64,000 nt of DNA from Hydrogenophaga sp. A37 (GTDB lineage Bacteria > Pseudomonadota > Gammaproteobacteria > Burkholderiales > Burkholderiaceae_C): assembly GCF_002001205.1 (NCBI RefSeq), contig NZ_MUNZ01000119.1, positions 1-64,000 of the forward strand. The letters are read 5' to 3'. Each line of letters begins with the position of its first letter. Position 1 is the stretch's first letter. The position numbers were made by a program, and so were the translations under genes. Under the pieces are notes generated by a model. The model did no database searches, was not told the DNA's origin, and was given only the letters and a program-made list of their open reading frames with translations. This document shows, piece by piece, positions 25,884-36,935 of this stretch.

Positions 25884-26786
25884 ATGAAATGGGAAAACAA
25901 CCGCCAATCGGACAACGTTGAAGACCGGCGCAACTCGGCCGGGGGTGGCATGTTCGGCGGCGGAGGACAGCGGCGTGTGGGCGGTCGGGGCATTGGTTTC
26001 GGCACCATCGTGATCGCCTTGTTGGCTGGCTGGATCTTCGGCATCAACCCGATGACCATTCTGGGTTTCTTGGGTGGTGGCGGTGATCTCATGTCCCCTA
26101 CCACGCAGAGCGCCCCGGCACCGGCCGGAACAGGGAAGCCGCAAGACCAGATGGGCCAGTTCGTCTCTTCCGTTCTGGCGGGAACCGAAGATGTCTGGAC
26201 CACCGTGTTCCAGCAGAGCGGTTCCCAGTACCAGAAACCCCGCCTGGTGTTGTTCAGTGGTGCCACACCCACCGCCTGCGGCACGGGCCAGTCCGCCATG
26301 GGGCCGTTTTATTGCCCAGGCGACCAGAAGGTCTACATCGATCTGAGTTTCTACGAGACCATGCGCCGGCAATTGGGCGCGCCTGGTGACTTTGCACAGG
26401 CCTATGTGGTGGCCCACGAGGTCGGACATCACGTGCAGAACCAGATGGGGCTGACGGACAAGATGGAACAGGCCCGTCAGCGCGTGAGTGAGCGGGAATA
26501 CAACGCGCTGTCGGTCCGGCTGGAGCTTCAGGCCGATTGTTTTGCCGGCATCTGGGCCCACCACAACCACAAGAGCAAGGCCATCCTGGAACCGGGTGAC
26601 GTGGAAGAAGCACTGAACGCCGCCGCCGCCATCGGTGACGATGCCCTGCAGCGCAAGAGCCAGGGCCAGGTCGTGCCCGACAGCTTCACCCACGGCACCA
26701 GCGAACAGCGCCAGCGTTGGTTCAACACAGGGCTGCAGTCGGGCAGCGTGAAGGCGTGTGACACGTTCAACGCGCGGGCCATCTGA
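25884..26786 (+). CDS. Neutral zinc metallopeptidase, YpfJ family
   Basis: A 300-residue membrane-anchored protein. A Gly-rich cytoplasmic N-terminus (1-37) precedes one transmembrane helix (about 38-62). The exported domain has the zinc motif HEVGH (178-182) and conserved '[18 protein letters not shown]'. The family is annotated as a putative neutral zinc metallopeptidase; its substrate is not known. It ends with '[18 protein letters not shown]', also typical of the family. Single gene between two terminator-like structures. Confidence 0.9.
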   Translation: MKWENNRQSDNVEDRRNSAGGGMFGGGGQRRVGGRGIGFGTIVIALLAGWIFGINPMTILGFLGGGGDLMSPTTQSAPAPAGTGKPQDQMGQFVSSVLAGTEDVWTTVFQQSGSQYQKPRLVLFSGATPTACGTGQSAMGPFYCPGDQKVYIDLSFYETMRRQLGAPGDFAQAYVVAHEVGHHVQNQMGLTDKMEQARQRVSEREYNALSVRLELQADCFAGIWAHHNHKSKAILEPGDVEEALNAAAAIGDDALQRKSQGQVVPDSFTHGTSEQRQRWFNTGLQSGSVKACDTFNARAI

Positions 26787-26788
26787 AA

Positions 26789-26833
26789 GGGTGCTTCGCC
26801 TGGTGCAGGGCGAAAACTGGGTGAAAAGCACCC
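26789..26833 (+). other. Nested inverted repeat in the leader of the RNA helicase gene
   Basis: The outer arms GGGTGCTT and AAGCACCC enclose a second pair TTCGCC / GGCGAA that overlaps the outer stem, so two alternative hairpins are possible. It starts 2 bases after the peptidase stop and is not followed by a T-tract. It may end the upstream transcript or act in the rhlE leader. Confidence 0.35.
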
Positions 26834-26895
26834 AAAGTGAGACAATACCGGGTTAACGCGTATCCAGCGGACGGTCTTGTTCCGCACGCACAGCA

Positions 26896-28365
<1,470 letters not shown>

Positions 28366-28371
28366 ACGCCG

Positions 28372-29211
28372 TCAGGGGGTGTTGCCCGGTTTCCGGGCCT
28401 GGACGCATTTGACTGAGATGCGCTCCACCTCGGCTGGCGTTGCGCCTAGCCGTGCCGCCGTGAGACACCCGCCCCACACGCAACCCGTGTCCAGCGGCAG
28501 CAGGTTCGGCCGCTGCACATCGCCCAGCGTGGACCAGTGACCGAAGGCGATCGGCACGCCGGCCGTGTGCCGTCCTGGCACATCGAACCAGGGCATGAAT
28601 CCCTCGGGTGCGGCGTTGGCGTCATCCTTGGTCTCGAACTCCATGACCCCTTGCGCCGAACAGAAGCGCAGGCGGGTGAATGTGTTGACGATGACGCGCA
28701 GTCGATCAGTTCCCCGCCAGCTGTCGCTCCAGAAGTCGGGCTGGTTGCCGTACATGTCCCACAGAAAGCGGGCCCAATCTGGACTGCGCAGCACCGCCTC
28801 GAGTTCTCCGGCAAGCGCCAGCGTCTGCGCCAGGTCCCATTGCGGCAGCACGCCAGCGTGAACCATCAGCCATCCGTGGGCGTGCAGCGCGACGGAGCGT
28901 GTGCGCAGCCAGTCCAGCAGCTGTTCGCGGTCGGGGGCGTCGAGAATGTCGGCGACGGTGTCGTTGCGGTGTGGCTTGCGCACGCCGTGTGCCGCGGCCA
29001 GCAGGTGCAGGTCGTGGTTGCCCAGCAGGCTGTGCGCGGAGCCTCCGAGCGCGATGAGGCGCCGCAGCACGGCCAGCGAAGCAGGCCCGCGGTTGACGAG
29101 GTCGCCCAGCAGGTACAGCGTGTCGCGGCTGGGGGAAAAACCGATCTTGTCGAGAAGGCGTCCAAGTGCGTCGTCACAGCCCTGGATGTCGCCAATGAGG
29201 TAGGTGGCCAT
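28372..29211 (-). CDS. apaH: Bis(5'-nucleosyl)-tetraphosphatase (symmetrical)
   Basis: A 279-residue metallophosphatase that splits Ap4A to two ADP. Metal-binding segments 'GDIQGCDDALGRLL' (7-20), 'GDLVNRGPAS' and 'GNHDLHLLA' are present, and 'HAGVLPQWD' follows. ATG 29211 gives the family's usual 280-residue length. Longer in-frame upstream sequence lacks family similarity. The gene converges on rhlE with 6 bases between stops and is divergent from the CorC-type gene. Confidence 0.95.
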   Translation of the reverse strand: MATYLIGDIQGCDDALGRLLDKIGFSPSRDTLYLLGDLVNRGPASLAVLRRLIALGGSAHSLLGNHDLHLLAAAHGVRKPHRNDTVADILDAPDREQLLDWLRTRSVALHAHGWLMVHAGVLPQWDLAQTLALAGELEAVLRSPDWARFLWDMYGNQPDFWSDSWRGTDRLRVIVNTFTRLRFCSAQGVMEFETKDDANAAPEGFMPWFDVPGRHTAGVPIAFGHWSTLGDVQRPNLLPLDTGCVWGGCLTAARLGATPAEVERISVKCVQARKPGNTP

Positions 29212-29282
29212 GGGGCGATTGTCCATGTCCCGGCCATCGGAACAGGCGCTGCATTTTTCTGGGGGACAATTCCGCACAAGCC

Positions 29283-30575
29283 ATGGACACCCTGCTCATC
29301 ATCTTTCTCACCTTGCTCAACGGCGCCTTTGCCATGTCCGAGATGTCGCTCGCGGCCAGCCGCAAGGCGCGGCTCGCCGCGATGGCCGAATCGGGCGACA
29401 AGGGAGCGCAGGCCGCGCTGATGCTGCTGGAGCATCCCACGCAGTTCCTCTCTTCGGTGCAGGTGGGCATCACCTCCATCGGCATGCTCAACGGGATCGT
29501 GGGCGAGGCGGCGTTCAGTGGTGATCTGTCGCAGGCCTTGCAGGGCTGGGGTCTGACACCCGGCACTGCGGAAGTCAGCGCCACCGCCATCGTGGTGGCG
29601 GTCATCACCTTCGTGACCATCGTCTTTGGCGAGCTGGTGCCCAAGCGCATCGGGCAGCTATACCCGGAAGCCGTGGCCCGCGGCGTGGCGCGCCCGATGA
29701 CCTTTGTGGCGAAGGCGGCCAAGCCCTTTGTGTGGCTGCTCACGCACACCACACAGTGGGTGCTCCAACTGCTTCGCATCAACACCAACGCACAGCAGCA
29801 TGTGACGGAAGAAGAGATCAACGCCAGCCTGGAGGAGGGCGTGGACGCCGGCATCATCGAAGAGCACGAGCACCAGATGGTGCGCAACGTGTTCCTGCTC
29901 GATGATCGGCAACTCACCTCCATCATGGTGCCTCGCGATGACATTGCCTGGCTGGATGCGGAAGACCCGGTGTCGGTGGCGGTGCAGAAGGCCTGGACCA
30001 CCGGCCACTCCTGGTACCCGGTCTGTCGGGGCGGGCTGGACGATGTGGTGGGCGTGATCCACCTGCCGCAGATGCTGGCGCTGCAAGCCGATGGCGTCGA
30101 AGACGCGATCATTCGCCATGTGCAGCCGGCGGTGTTCGTACCCGAGACGCTGACCGGCATGGAGCTGCTAGAGCAGTTCCGCGAACGTTCCACGCGCATG
30201 GTCTTCGTGGTGGACGAATACGGCGTGGTGCAGGGTGTGCTGACGCCGCTGGACATGCTGGAAGCGATCACCGGCGAGCTCTCTCCGCACGAAGACGTGG
30301 AGGCCTGGGCCACGCAGCGTGAAGACGGTGCCTGGCTGGTCGATGGCGCGATGCCGGTGCCTGAGTTGAAGTCGCGCCTGGGCATTGACGAGCTGCCCGA
30401 CGAAGACAAGGGCCGCTACGCCACGGTGGCGGGTTTGATGCAGACGGTGGCCGGCGAGCTGCTGGAGCAGGGCGCCGCTGTCGAGTGCGCCGGCTGGCGC
30501 TTTGAGGTGCTGGTGCTCGAAGGGCGCCGCATCGATCAGGTGCTGATCCAGCCCGGCGCGGCAGAGCCTGACTGA
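29283..30575 (+). CDS. HlyC/CorC-family transporter (CNNM/CBS domains)
   Basis: A 430-residue membrane protein. The DUF21/CNNM domain (1-195) has about four membrane segments, beginning 'DTLLIIFLTLLNGAFAMSEMSLAASRKARL' and including 'VTIVFGELVPKRIGQLYPE'. A pair of CBS domains follows (about 210-335, 'MVPRDDIAWLD', 'VVDEYGVVQGVLTPLDMLE'). A C-terminal CorC/HlyC domain (350-425) ends the protein. Relatives are implicated in magnesium/cobalt efflux; the older hemolysin label is not supported. The cytoplasmic CBS pair probably senses nucleotides. It is convergent with cbbR. Confidence 0.9.
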   Translation: MDTLLIIFLTLLNGAFAMSEMSLAASRKARLAAMAESGDKGAQAALMLLEHPTQFLSSVQVGITSIGMLNGIVGEAAFSGDLSQALQGWGLTPGTAEVSATAIVVAVITFVTIVFGELVPKRIGQLYPEAVARGVARPMTFVAKAAKPFVWLLTHTTQWVLQLLRINTNAQQHVTEEEINASLEEGVDAGIIEEHEHQMVRNVFLLDDRQLTSIMVPRDDIAWLDAEDPVSVAVQKAWTTGHSWYPVCRGGLDDVVGVIHLPQMLALQADGVEDAIIRHVQPAVFVPETLTGMELLEQFRERSTRMVFVVDEYGVVQGVLTPLDMLEAITGELSPHEDVEAWATQREDGAWLVDGAMPVPELKSRLGIDELPDEDKGRYATVAGLMQTVAGELLEQGAAVECAGWRFEVLVLEGRRIDQVLIQPGAAEPD

Positions 30576-30586
30576 TGGCCTGAACG

Positions 30587-31501
30587 TCAGCGCGCTCGGC
30601 CCGCTTTCGGCTGGTGCTCGAACATCCAGTCCTTGAACGCCAGCGCCGCCGCGGAGAGGCGCTTTCCGCGTGGGTACACCACGTACCAGCGGCGGATCAG
30701 TGGGAAGCCCACCACATCGAGCTGCACCAGCTCGCCCAGCGCCAGCTCCGCCGTGACCGTGTGGGTGGAGAGCACGGCCAGGCCGAGCCCACCCGCCACG
30801 GTCTGTTTGATGGCCTCGTTGCTGCCCACCTCCAGCCGGTTCTTCAGCGTCACGCTCTGGCTGGCGAAGAATTTTTCCGAGGTGAGTCGCGTGCCCGAAC
30901 CGGGTTCCCGCAGGATGAACGGCTCGCTCGCCAGGCGCTTCGGCGCGATGCGCTTTTTGCCCACCAGCGGGTGGTCGGGCGGCGCCACCAGCACCAGCGG
31001 GTTGTCGGCAAACGGCTCGCTCACCACGTCCAGCTGCTCGGGAGGCTGACCCATGATGCAGAGGTCGTCCTGGTTGTTCGCCAGGCGCTGCAGCAGGTTC
31101 TCGCGGTTGCCCACCACCATCGCCACGTCGATGCCCGGGTGCGCTGCGCAGAAGCCGCCCAGCAGCTTGGGCACGGTGTACTTCACCGTGGTGAGGATGG
31201 CCAGCTTCAGGCTGCCGCGCTCCACGCCCCGGAGCGCTTCCAGATCCTCTGACAGACGATCCATGCGCGTTTCAATGTCGGCGCAGGCTTCGGCCAAGGT
31301 GTGGCCCGCAGCGGTCAGGTAGATCTTCTTGCCCAGTTGCTCAAACAGCGCTTGGCCCACGGTTTCAGACAGTTGCTTGACCTGCAGCGAGAGCGTGGGC
31401 GGCGAGAGGTGCAAAGCCTCCGCTGCGCGCGCAAAGCTGTTGTGCTGCGCCACGGCGTGAAAGATGCGCAGCTGGTGGAGGGTGGCGTGTCGCAGGTTCA
31501 T
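30587..31501 (-). CDS. cbbR: LysR-family regulator CbbR
   Basis: A 304-residue LysR protein divergent from cbbL, the standard place for CbbR. The helix-turn-helix (5-65, 'TLHQLRIFHAVAQHNSFARAAEALHLSPPTLSLQVKQLSE') and effector domain ('LKLAILTTVKYTVPKLLGGFCAAHPGID', 'EPGSGTRLTSEKFF') both match CbbR proteins. It activates Calvin-cycle genes in response to metabolites. ATG 31501 is chosen; an upstream in-frame start would run through the operator. An AT-rich inverted repeat in the divergent promoter region is the likely binding site. Confidence 0.93.
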   Translation of the reverse strand: MNLRHATLHQLRIFHAVAQHNSFARAAEALHLSPPTLSLQVKQLSETVGQALFEQLGKKIYLTAAGHTLAEACADIETRMDRLSEDLEALRGVERGSLKLAILTTVKYTVPKLLGGFCAAHPGIDVAMVVGNRENLLQRLANNQDDLCIMGQPPEQLDVVSEPFADNPLVLVAPPDHPLVGKKRIAPKRLASEPFILREPGSGTRLTSEKFFASQSVTLKNRLEVGSNEAIKQTVAGGLGLAVLSTHTVTAELALGELVQLDVVGFPLIRRWYVVYPRGKRLSAAALAFKDWMFEHQPKAGRAR

Positions 31502-31519
31502 GGTGAACTCTATTGATAG

Positions 31520-31559
31520 ATAAAAGTAAAACATAACAGTAAAAACATTTTACTTTTAT
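31520..31559. promoter_or_regulatory. Candidate CbbR operator, cbbR-cbbL intergenic region
   Basis: Perfect 12-base arms ATAAAAGTAAAA (31520-31531) and TTTTACTTTTAT (31548-31559) are separated by 16 bases that contain a further AGTAAAAACA repeat. LysR sites are AT-rich dyads of the T-N11-A kind, and this one begins 19 bases upstream of the cbbR start. It is strikingly AT-rich in a 65% or higher GC neighbourhood. Confidence 0.65.
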
Positions 31560-31681
31560 TTATTGTTGTGGCGGCCAACAATCTGCACCAGTTCAGAGCA
31601 AACACGCCCCTTCAAGAAACATGCGGGGCGCTTTGGGCACCACAGTGAGACGTTCGACCACCCGAAATGGAGCAACCCGCA

Positions 31682-33103
31682 ATGGCCACGAAAACCTACA
31701 GCGCCGGTGTCAAGGAATACCGCAGCACGTACTGGGAACCCCACTACACCCCCAAAGACACCGACATCCTCGCGTGTTTCAAGATCACCCCGCAAGCGGG
31801 CGTGGACCGCGAGGAAGTGGCCGCCGCTGTGGCCGCCGAATCGTCCACCGGCACCTGGACCACGGTCTGGACCGACCTGCTGACCGACCTGGACTACTAC
31901 AAGGGCCGCGCCTACCGCATCGAAGACGTGCCGGGCGACGACACCTGCTTCTACGCCTTCGTGGCCTACCCGATCGACTTGTTTGAAGAGGGCTCGGTGG
32001 TCAACGTGCTGACCTCGCTGGTGGGCAACGTGTTCGGCTTCAAGGCCTTGCGGGCCCTGCGCCTGGAAGACATCCGCTTCCCGATCGCGTACGTCAAGAC
32101 CTGCGGCGGCCCGCCCCACGGCATTCAGGTCGAGCGCGACATCATGAACAAATACGGCCGCCCGCTGCTGGGCTGCACCATCAAGCCCAAGCTTGGCCTG
32201 TCGGGCAAGAACTACGGCCGCGCCGTGTACGAGTGCCTGCGCGGTGGCCTGGACTTCACCAAGGACGACGAGAACGTCAACAGCCAGCCCTTCATGCGCT
32301 GGCGCCAGCGTTTCGACTTCGTGCAGGAAGCCATCGAGAAGGCCGAACGCGAAACCGGCGAGCGCAAGGGCCACTACCTCAACGTGACCGCGCCCACGCC
32401 GGAAGAGATGTACAAACGCGCCGAGTACGCCAAGGAACTGGGCTCGCCAATCATCATGCACGACTACCTGACCGGCGGCCTGTGCGCCAACACCGGCCTA
32501 GCCAACTGGTGCCGCGACAACGGCATGCTCCTGCACATCCACCGTGCCATGCACGCCGTGCTCGACCGCAACCCGCACCACGGCATCCACTTCCGCGTGC
32601 TCACCAAGGTGCTGCGCCTCTCCGGCGGCGACCACCTGCATTCCGGCACCGTGGTGGGCAAGCTCGAAGGCGACCGCGCCTCCACACTGGGCTGGATCGA
32701 CATCATGCGCGACGATTTCATCAAAGAAGACCGCAGCCGCGGCATCTTCTTCGACCAGGACTGGGGCTCCATGCCCGGTGTGATCCCGGTCGCTTCTGGC
32801 GGCATCCACGTCTGGCACATGCCGGCGCTGGTCAACATCTTCGGTGACGACTCGGTGCTGCAGTTCGGCGGTGGCACGCTGGGTCACCCCTGGGGCAATG
32901 CCGCCGGTGCTGCGGCCAACCGCGTGGCGCTGGAAGCCTGCGTCAAAGCACGCAACGAAGGCGTGGCGGTGGAGAAGGAAGGCAAGACCGTGTTGATGGA
33001 CGCTGCCAAGCACTCGCCTGAACTCAGGATCGCCATGGAAACCTGGAAAGAGATCAAGTTCGAGTTCGACACGGTGGACAAGCTCGACATCGCCCACAAG
33101 TGA
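31682..33103 (+). CDS. cbbL: RuBisCO large subunit, form IA
   Basis: A 473-residue large subunit of the CO2-fixing enzyme. The N-terminus ([14 protein letters not shown]) and '[17 protein letters not shown]' are form IA in type, not the red-like IC of many other betaproteobacteria. The carbamylated lysine is in '[10 protein letters not shown]' (about 194). Substrate-binding '[18 protein letters not shown]' and '[18 protein letters not shown]' are intact. ATG 31682 is chosen because GGAG lies 9-10 bases upstream; the ATG at 31667 overlaps that site. cbbS follows after 32 bases and cbbQ/cbbO are downstream. No carboxysome genes are adjacent, so this is the cytosolic IAq type. Confidence 0.98.
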   Translation: MATKTYSAGVKEYRSTYWEPHYTPKDTDILACFKITPQAGVDREEVAAAVAAESSTGTWTTVWTDLLTDLDYYKGRAYRIEDVPGDDTCFYAFVAYPIDLFEEGSVVNVLTSLVGNVFGFKALRALRLEDIRFPIAYVKTCGGPPHGIQVERDIMNKYGRPLLGCTIKPKLGLSGKNYGRAVYECLRGGLDFTKDDENVNSQPFMRWRQRFDFVQEAIEKAERETGERKGHYLNVTAPTPEEMYKRAEYAKELGSPIIMHDYLTGGLCANTGLANWCRDNGMLLHIHRAMHAVLDRNPHHGIHFRVLTKVLRLSGGDHLHSGTVVGKLEGDRASTLGWIDIMRDDFIKEDRSRGIFFDQDWGSMPGVIPVASGGIHVWHMPALVNIFGDDSVLQFGGGTLGHPWGNAAGAAANRVALEACVKARNEGVAVEKEGKTVLMDAAKHSPELRIAMETWKEIKFEFDTVDKLDIAHK

Positions 33104-33135
33104 TCACGCCCCACCGATTCTGAAAGGAACCCACC

Positions 33136-33489
33136 ATGAGCATGCAAGACTACAACTCCCGCCTCTCCGACCCGTCCAGCCGCAAGTTCGAGACCTTCTC
33201 CTACCTGCCTGCGATGACGAAGGACGAGATCCGCAAACAGGTCGAGTACCTGGTGAAGAAGGGCCTGAACCCGGCCATCGAACACACCGAGCCGCAGTAC
33301 CTGATGGACTCCTACTGGTACATGTGGAAGCTGCCCATGTTCGGCGAGACCGACGTGGACAAGGTGCTGGCCGAGTGCGAGGCCTGCCGCCAGGCCAACC
33401 CGGACAACCACATCCGCCTGATTGGCTACAACAACTTCACGCAGTCGCAAGGCGCGAGCATGGTGATCTTCCGCGGGAAGACTGTGTAA
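33136..33489 (+). CDS. cbbS: RuBisCO small subunit, form IA
   Basis: A 117-residue small subunit that caps the L8 core. '[36 protein letters not shown]' and '[21 protein letters not shown]' are typical of bacterial form IA small subunits found with CbbQO. AAGGAA precedes the ATG. It is co-transcribed with cbbL. The intercistronic gap to cbbQ is unusually long (259 bases) and holds repeat DNA, which may set a higher LS than QO level. Confidence 0.97.
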   Translation: MSMQDYNSRLSDPSSRKFETFSYLPAMTKDEIRKQVEYLVKKGLNPAIEHTEPQYLMDSYWYMWKLPMFGETDVDKVLAECEACRQANPDNHIRLIGYNNFTQSQGASMVIFRGKTV

Positions 33490-33490
33490 T

Positions 33491-33570
33491 CCCCCCGCGC
33501 CGCCTGCGGCGTCACCCCCCAAGGGGGCGATGCCTGTGGCCTGGCAAAGCCAGTTCCACGGCATCCCCGG
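33491..33570 (+). repeat. Gene-end GC-rich repeat, copy 4 (between cbbS and cbbQ)
   Basis: Right after the cbbS stop: CCCCCCGCGCCGC-CTGC-GGCGTCACCCCCC, AAGGGGGCGATG, then GTGGCCTGGCAAAGCCAG and TTCCACGGCATCC. It closely matches copy 1 after xdhB. Same orientation as the operon. Confidence 0.75.
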
Positions 33571-33663
33571 TCACTGCACGCGCTCCGGACGCACTGTGGA
33601 GATTCCTCTCGGTGTGCTCGTGAGCGTGGTGCGGGGTGGCCGACGCAGTGAGGTCAAGGAGGA

Positions 33664-33680
33664 GCCGGCCGCAGGCCGGC
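33664..33680 (+). other. GC-rich hairpin in the cbbS-cbbQ gap
   Basis: GCCGGCC-GCA-GGCCGGC is a perfect 7-bp hairpin 68 bases before the cbbQ start. With the repeat just upstream, it makes the cbbS-cbbQ spacer strongly structured. There is no T-tract. The rest of 33571-33748 holds no gene that I can support. Confidence 0.5.
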
Positions 33681-33748
33681 GGTGGACACGAACGGAGTCG
33701 GCCGCGCCGTGCCACGCGGTGCAGGCCAACGAAGCAACGGAGACGAAC

Positions 33749-34552
33749 ATGAGCGACCCACTAGACGCCTACCGCGTCGCCCAGCAACCTTACTACCGCC
33801 CGGTGGCCGACGAGGTCGAGCTGTACGAGGCTGCGTACTCGGTGCGCATGCCCATGATGCTCAAGGGCCCCACCGGCTGCGGCAAGACACGCTTCGTCGA
33901 GTACATGGCGTGGAAGCTCAACAAGCCCCTCATCACCGTGGCCTGCAACGAAGACATGACGGCGAGCGACCTGGTCGGTCGCTTCCTGCTCGACGCGCAG
34001 GGCACCCGCTGGCAAGACGGCCCGCTGGCCACGGCCGCGCGCCACGGGGCCATCTGCTACCTCGATGAAGTCGTTGAGGCGCGGCAAGACACCACCGTGG
34101 TGATCCACCCGCTGACCGACAACCGCCGCGTGCTGCCGCTGGAGAAGAAAGGCGAACTGGTCAAGGCCCACCCGGACTTTCAGATCGTCATTTCCTACAA
34201 CCCGGGCTACCAGAGCCTGATGAAGGACCTCAAACAGTCCACCAAGCAGCGCTTCGGCGCGCTGGATTTCAACTACCCCGAACACGCCATCGAGGCCGAG
34301 ATCGTGGCCCACGAAACCGGCGTCAGCGCCGACGTGGCGGGCAAGCTGGTCGGCATCGCCGAGCGCGCGCGCAACCTCAAGGGCCATGGCCTGGACGAAG
34401 GCATCTCCACCCGCATGCTGATCTACGCGGGCAGCCTCATCGCCCAAGGCGTGGCCGCGCAGGCCGCCTGCCGTGTGGCACTGGTGCGCCCGATCACGGA
34501 CGACCCGGACATGTGCGACGCGCTCGATGCCGCCGTGTCGACGTTTTTCTGA
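33749..34552 (+). CDS. cbbQ: RuBisCO activase AAA+ subunit CbbQ
   Basis: A 267-residue MoxR-type AAA+ ATPase. Walker A is GPTGCGKT (40-47), Walker B lies in 'AICYLDEVVEA', and 'DNRRVLPLEKKGE' and 'STKQRFGALDFNYP' follow. It forms the hexameric motor that, with CbbO, removes inhibitory sugar phosphates from form I RuBisCO. ATG 33749 is set by homology; upstream in-frame codons translate the repeat. cbbO starts 6 bases after the stop. Confidence 0.96.
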   Translation: MSDPLDAYRVAQQPYYRPVADEVELYEAAYSVRMPMMLKGPTGCGKTRFVEYMAWKLNKPLITVACNEDMTASDLVGRFLLDAQGTRWQDGPLATAARHGAICYLDEVVEARQDTTVVIHPLTDNRRVLPLEKKGELVKAHPDFQIVISYNPGYQSLMKDLKQSTKQRFGALDFNYPEHAIEAEIVAHETGVSADVAGKLVGIAERARNLKGHGLDEGISTRMLIYAGSLIAQGVAAQAACRVALVRPITDDPDMCDALDAAVSTFF

Positions 34553-34558
34553 GATGCC

Positions 34559-36916
34559 ATGAGCGTGCACCTGCACGACCACGTCGAGTGGACCGACCAG
34601 CTGGAACCCGCTTCGCGTGAACTGCTGGAGCACCGCTGGCCGGACGCGACCAAGGTGTTCTCGGGGCGGGGGCTGGACAACTACGTCAAAGGCGCCGCCG
34701 CGTTGCGTGGCCTGGGCCGCGGCCACGAACTGGTGGACGCGTGGATCGACGGCGCGCCGCAGGTGGCGCAGGAGATCGGCGAGGACGTGGTGGGAGAACT
34801 CGCGACCACCGCGCTGATGCTGGCGTCCAAGACCTCGGGCGCCGTGATTGAACTGGTGCTCGCCACCGCGCCCACCGCTGCGCGCCGCTTGGCCGATGGC
34901 ACGCTGTTCCTGCAGTACCTGCAGTTCCTCAACACCCTGGTGGCGCAGGCGCCGCGCGGTCTGCGGCCCATGCTGGGCCAGCTTGACGCGTTGTTCGGCC
35001 AGCTCACGCTCGGCGGCCTGCGGCGCTGGGCCACCTGGGGCGCACAGGCGCACCGCACGAACTATGAGGAGCAGATCGCCTACTTCAGCCTGCAGTCCAA
35101 AGAGTCGCTGGCCATGCTGCAGAAAGAGCGCAAGGGCACACTGCTGGTGGACGTGCAGCGGCGCATCAACATGTACCTGCGCGCGCTCTGGGGCCGCAAC
35201 TTCTACATGAAGCCGACCGCCGGCGATTTTGAAACCCGTGACGGCTACCGGCCTTTCATCGAGGACCACTTCATCCACCTGCCCGACGCCTACGACGCGG
35301 TGGATGGCAACGCCGGCCCAGTGGACGCCACGCAGCTGTACCGCGCCGCCGCCGCCCACGCCGCGGCGCACGTGGTGTTCACGCGCCAGCCGATCTCGGC
35401 CGAGTCGTTGAGCCCGTGGCAGATGGCGCTGATCGGTTTGGTGGAAGACGCGCGGGTGGAGTCGCTGACGCTCGCGCGATTTCCCGGCCTGCGCCCACTG
35501 TGGGCCAGCCTGCACACCGCGCAGGCATCACAAGGCAGGACGGCCGGCGACTGGCTGGGCCGCCTCGCGCGCGCGCTGTTGGACCCCGCGTACGACGACA
35601 CCCACCCCTGGATCACCCAGGGCCGCACGCTGCTGGCCGAGGCCCTGCCGCGCATGCAGGCCGATCCGCACGACAACAGCGTGTCGTGGGAACTGGGCGT
35701 GCAGCTGGCGCACAGCTATCGCGAGCTCACGCAGGGTCCGGCCTTCCAGCCGCGCACAGACTTGCAGACGGCGGCCTACCGCGACGACAACCGCTACTTC
35801 TGGGCCTTCGACGGGTTTGACTTCGAGCGCAGCATCGCCGCCGGCCACGAGCCGCCGCAGCAACTGCGCAAACAAGTCAGCCTGATGGAGTTCGTGCACG
35901 AGCTGGAAGTGGAAGGTGCCGGCGACGACGCGCAGGAAATCTGGGTGCTCGGCACCGAGCTCTTCCCCTACGAAGACCTGGGCGTGTCGTTCAATCAGAG
36001 CGAAGGCCGCGAGCCGGTGCTGCCGCCGGTGCACTACGCCGAATGGGACCACATGATCCAGCTCGAACGCCCGGCCTGGGCCACGGTGCAGGAGCGCCGC
36101 CCCAAGGCCGGCGACGTGGCGGTGATCGACGGCATCCTCGCCGAGCACCGGCGCCTGATCGGGCGCATGAAACACATCCTGGATGCCATGCAGCCGCAGG
36201 GCGTGCAGCGCATCCGCAAGCTCGAAGATGGTGATGAGATCGACCTCAACGCCGCGCTGGCCTCGGTGATCGAGATGCGTTTGGGCCGCCAGCCCGACCC
36301 GCGCATCATGATGCGCAGTGTGCGCAAGACACGCGACATCTCGGTGCTGGTGCTGCTCGACTTGTCTCAATCGACGAACGACAAGGTGGCCGGGCAGGAC
36401 CAAACGGTGCTGGAACTCACGCGATCCGCCTGCGCGGTGCTGGCCGATGCGATCCAGAAGGTGGGCGACCCTTTCGCCATCCACGGCTTCTGCTCCGACG
36501 GCCGGCACGACGTGAACTACTGGCGCTTCAAGGACTTCGACCAGCCCTACGACGACCTGGCCAAGGCGCGCCTGGCCGGCATGGAAGGGCAACTCTCCAC
36601 CCGCATGGGCGCGGCCATCCGCCACGCTGCTGCTGCGCTGAAGGCACAGCGCAGCAGCAAGAAGCTGTTGCTCGTCATCACCGACGGCGAACCGGCCGAT
36701 GTGGACGTGCGCGACCCGCAGTACCTGCGCCACGACACCAAGAAGGCGGTGGAAGAGGCCGGCCGCCACGGCGTGATGACCTACTGCATGAGCCTTGACC
36801 CGCGCGCCGACCAGTACGTGCGCCGCATCTTCGGCGAGCGCCACTACCTGGTGGTGGACAAGGTGGACAAGCTGCCCGAGAAACTGCCGGTGCTGTACGC
36901 TGGCCTGACCCGATAA
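34559..36916 (+). CDS. cbbO: RuBisCO activase adaptor CbbO (VWA domain)
   Basis: A 785-residue protein with a long N-terminal helical region specific to CbbO. A C-terminal von Willebrand A domain (about 590-785) carries the metal-ion site D-x-S-x-S ('DLSQS', near 601-605) and later 'ITDGEPADVDV'. In the known system CbbO bridges the CbbQ ring to RuBisCO through this domain. Length is normal for the family. The small unknown gene at 36936 follows after 19 bases. Confidence 0.96.
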   Translation: MSVHLHDHVEWTDQLEPASRELLEHRWPDATKVFSGRGLDNYVKGAAALRGLGRGHELVDAWIDGAPQVAQEIGEDVVGELATTALMLASKTSGAVIELVLATAPTAARRLADGTLFLQYLQFLNTLVAQAPRGLRPMLGQLDALFGQLTLGGLRRWATWGAQAHRTNYEEQIAYFSLQSKESLAMLQKERKGTLLVDVQRRINMYLRALWGRNFYMKPTAGDFETRDGYRPFIEDHFIHLPDAYDAVDGNAGPVDATQLYRAAAAHAAAHVVFTRQPISAESLSPWQMALIGLVEDARVESLTLARFPGLRPLWASLHTAQASQGRTAGDWLGRLARALLDPAYDDTHPWITQGRTLLAEALPRMQADPHDNSVSWELGVQLAHSYRELTQGPAFQPRTDLQTAAYRDDNRYFWAFDGFDFERSIAAGHEPPQQLRKQVSLMEFVHELEVEGAGDDAQEIWVLGTELFPYEDLGVSFNQSEGREPVLPPVHYAEWDHMIQLERPAWATVQERRPKAGDVAVIDGILAEHRRLIGRMKHILDAMQPQGVQRIRKLEDGDEIDLNAALASVIEMRLGRQPDPRIMMRSVRKTRDISVLVLLDLSQSTNDKVAGQDQTVLELTRSACAVLADAIQKVGDPFAIHGFCSDGRHDVNYWRFKDFDQPYDDLAKARLAGMEGQLSTRMGAAIRHAAAALKAQRSSKKLLLVITDGEPADVDVRDPQYLRHDTKKAVEEAGRHGVMTYCMSLDPRADQYVRRIFGERHYLVVDKVDKLPEKLPVLYAGLTR

Positions 36917-36935
36917 CCAGGACCGGAACCCCACC

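Noticed and set aside
30593-31516. Coding frames on the plus strand opposite cbbR
   Set aside because: Shadows of a well-conserved LysR gene; no motifs.
33530-33748. In-frame upstream extension of CbbQ
   Set aside because: The sequence translates repeat DNA and a structured spacer; CbbQ homology begins at the ATG at 33749.
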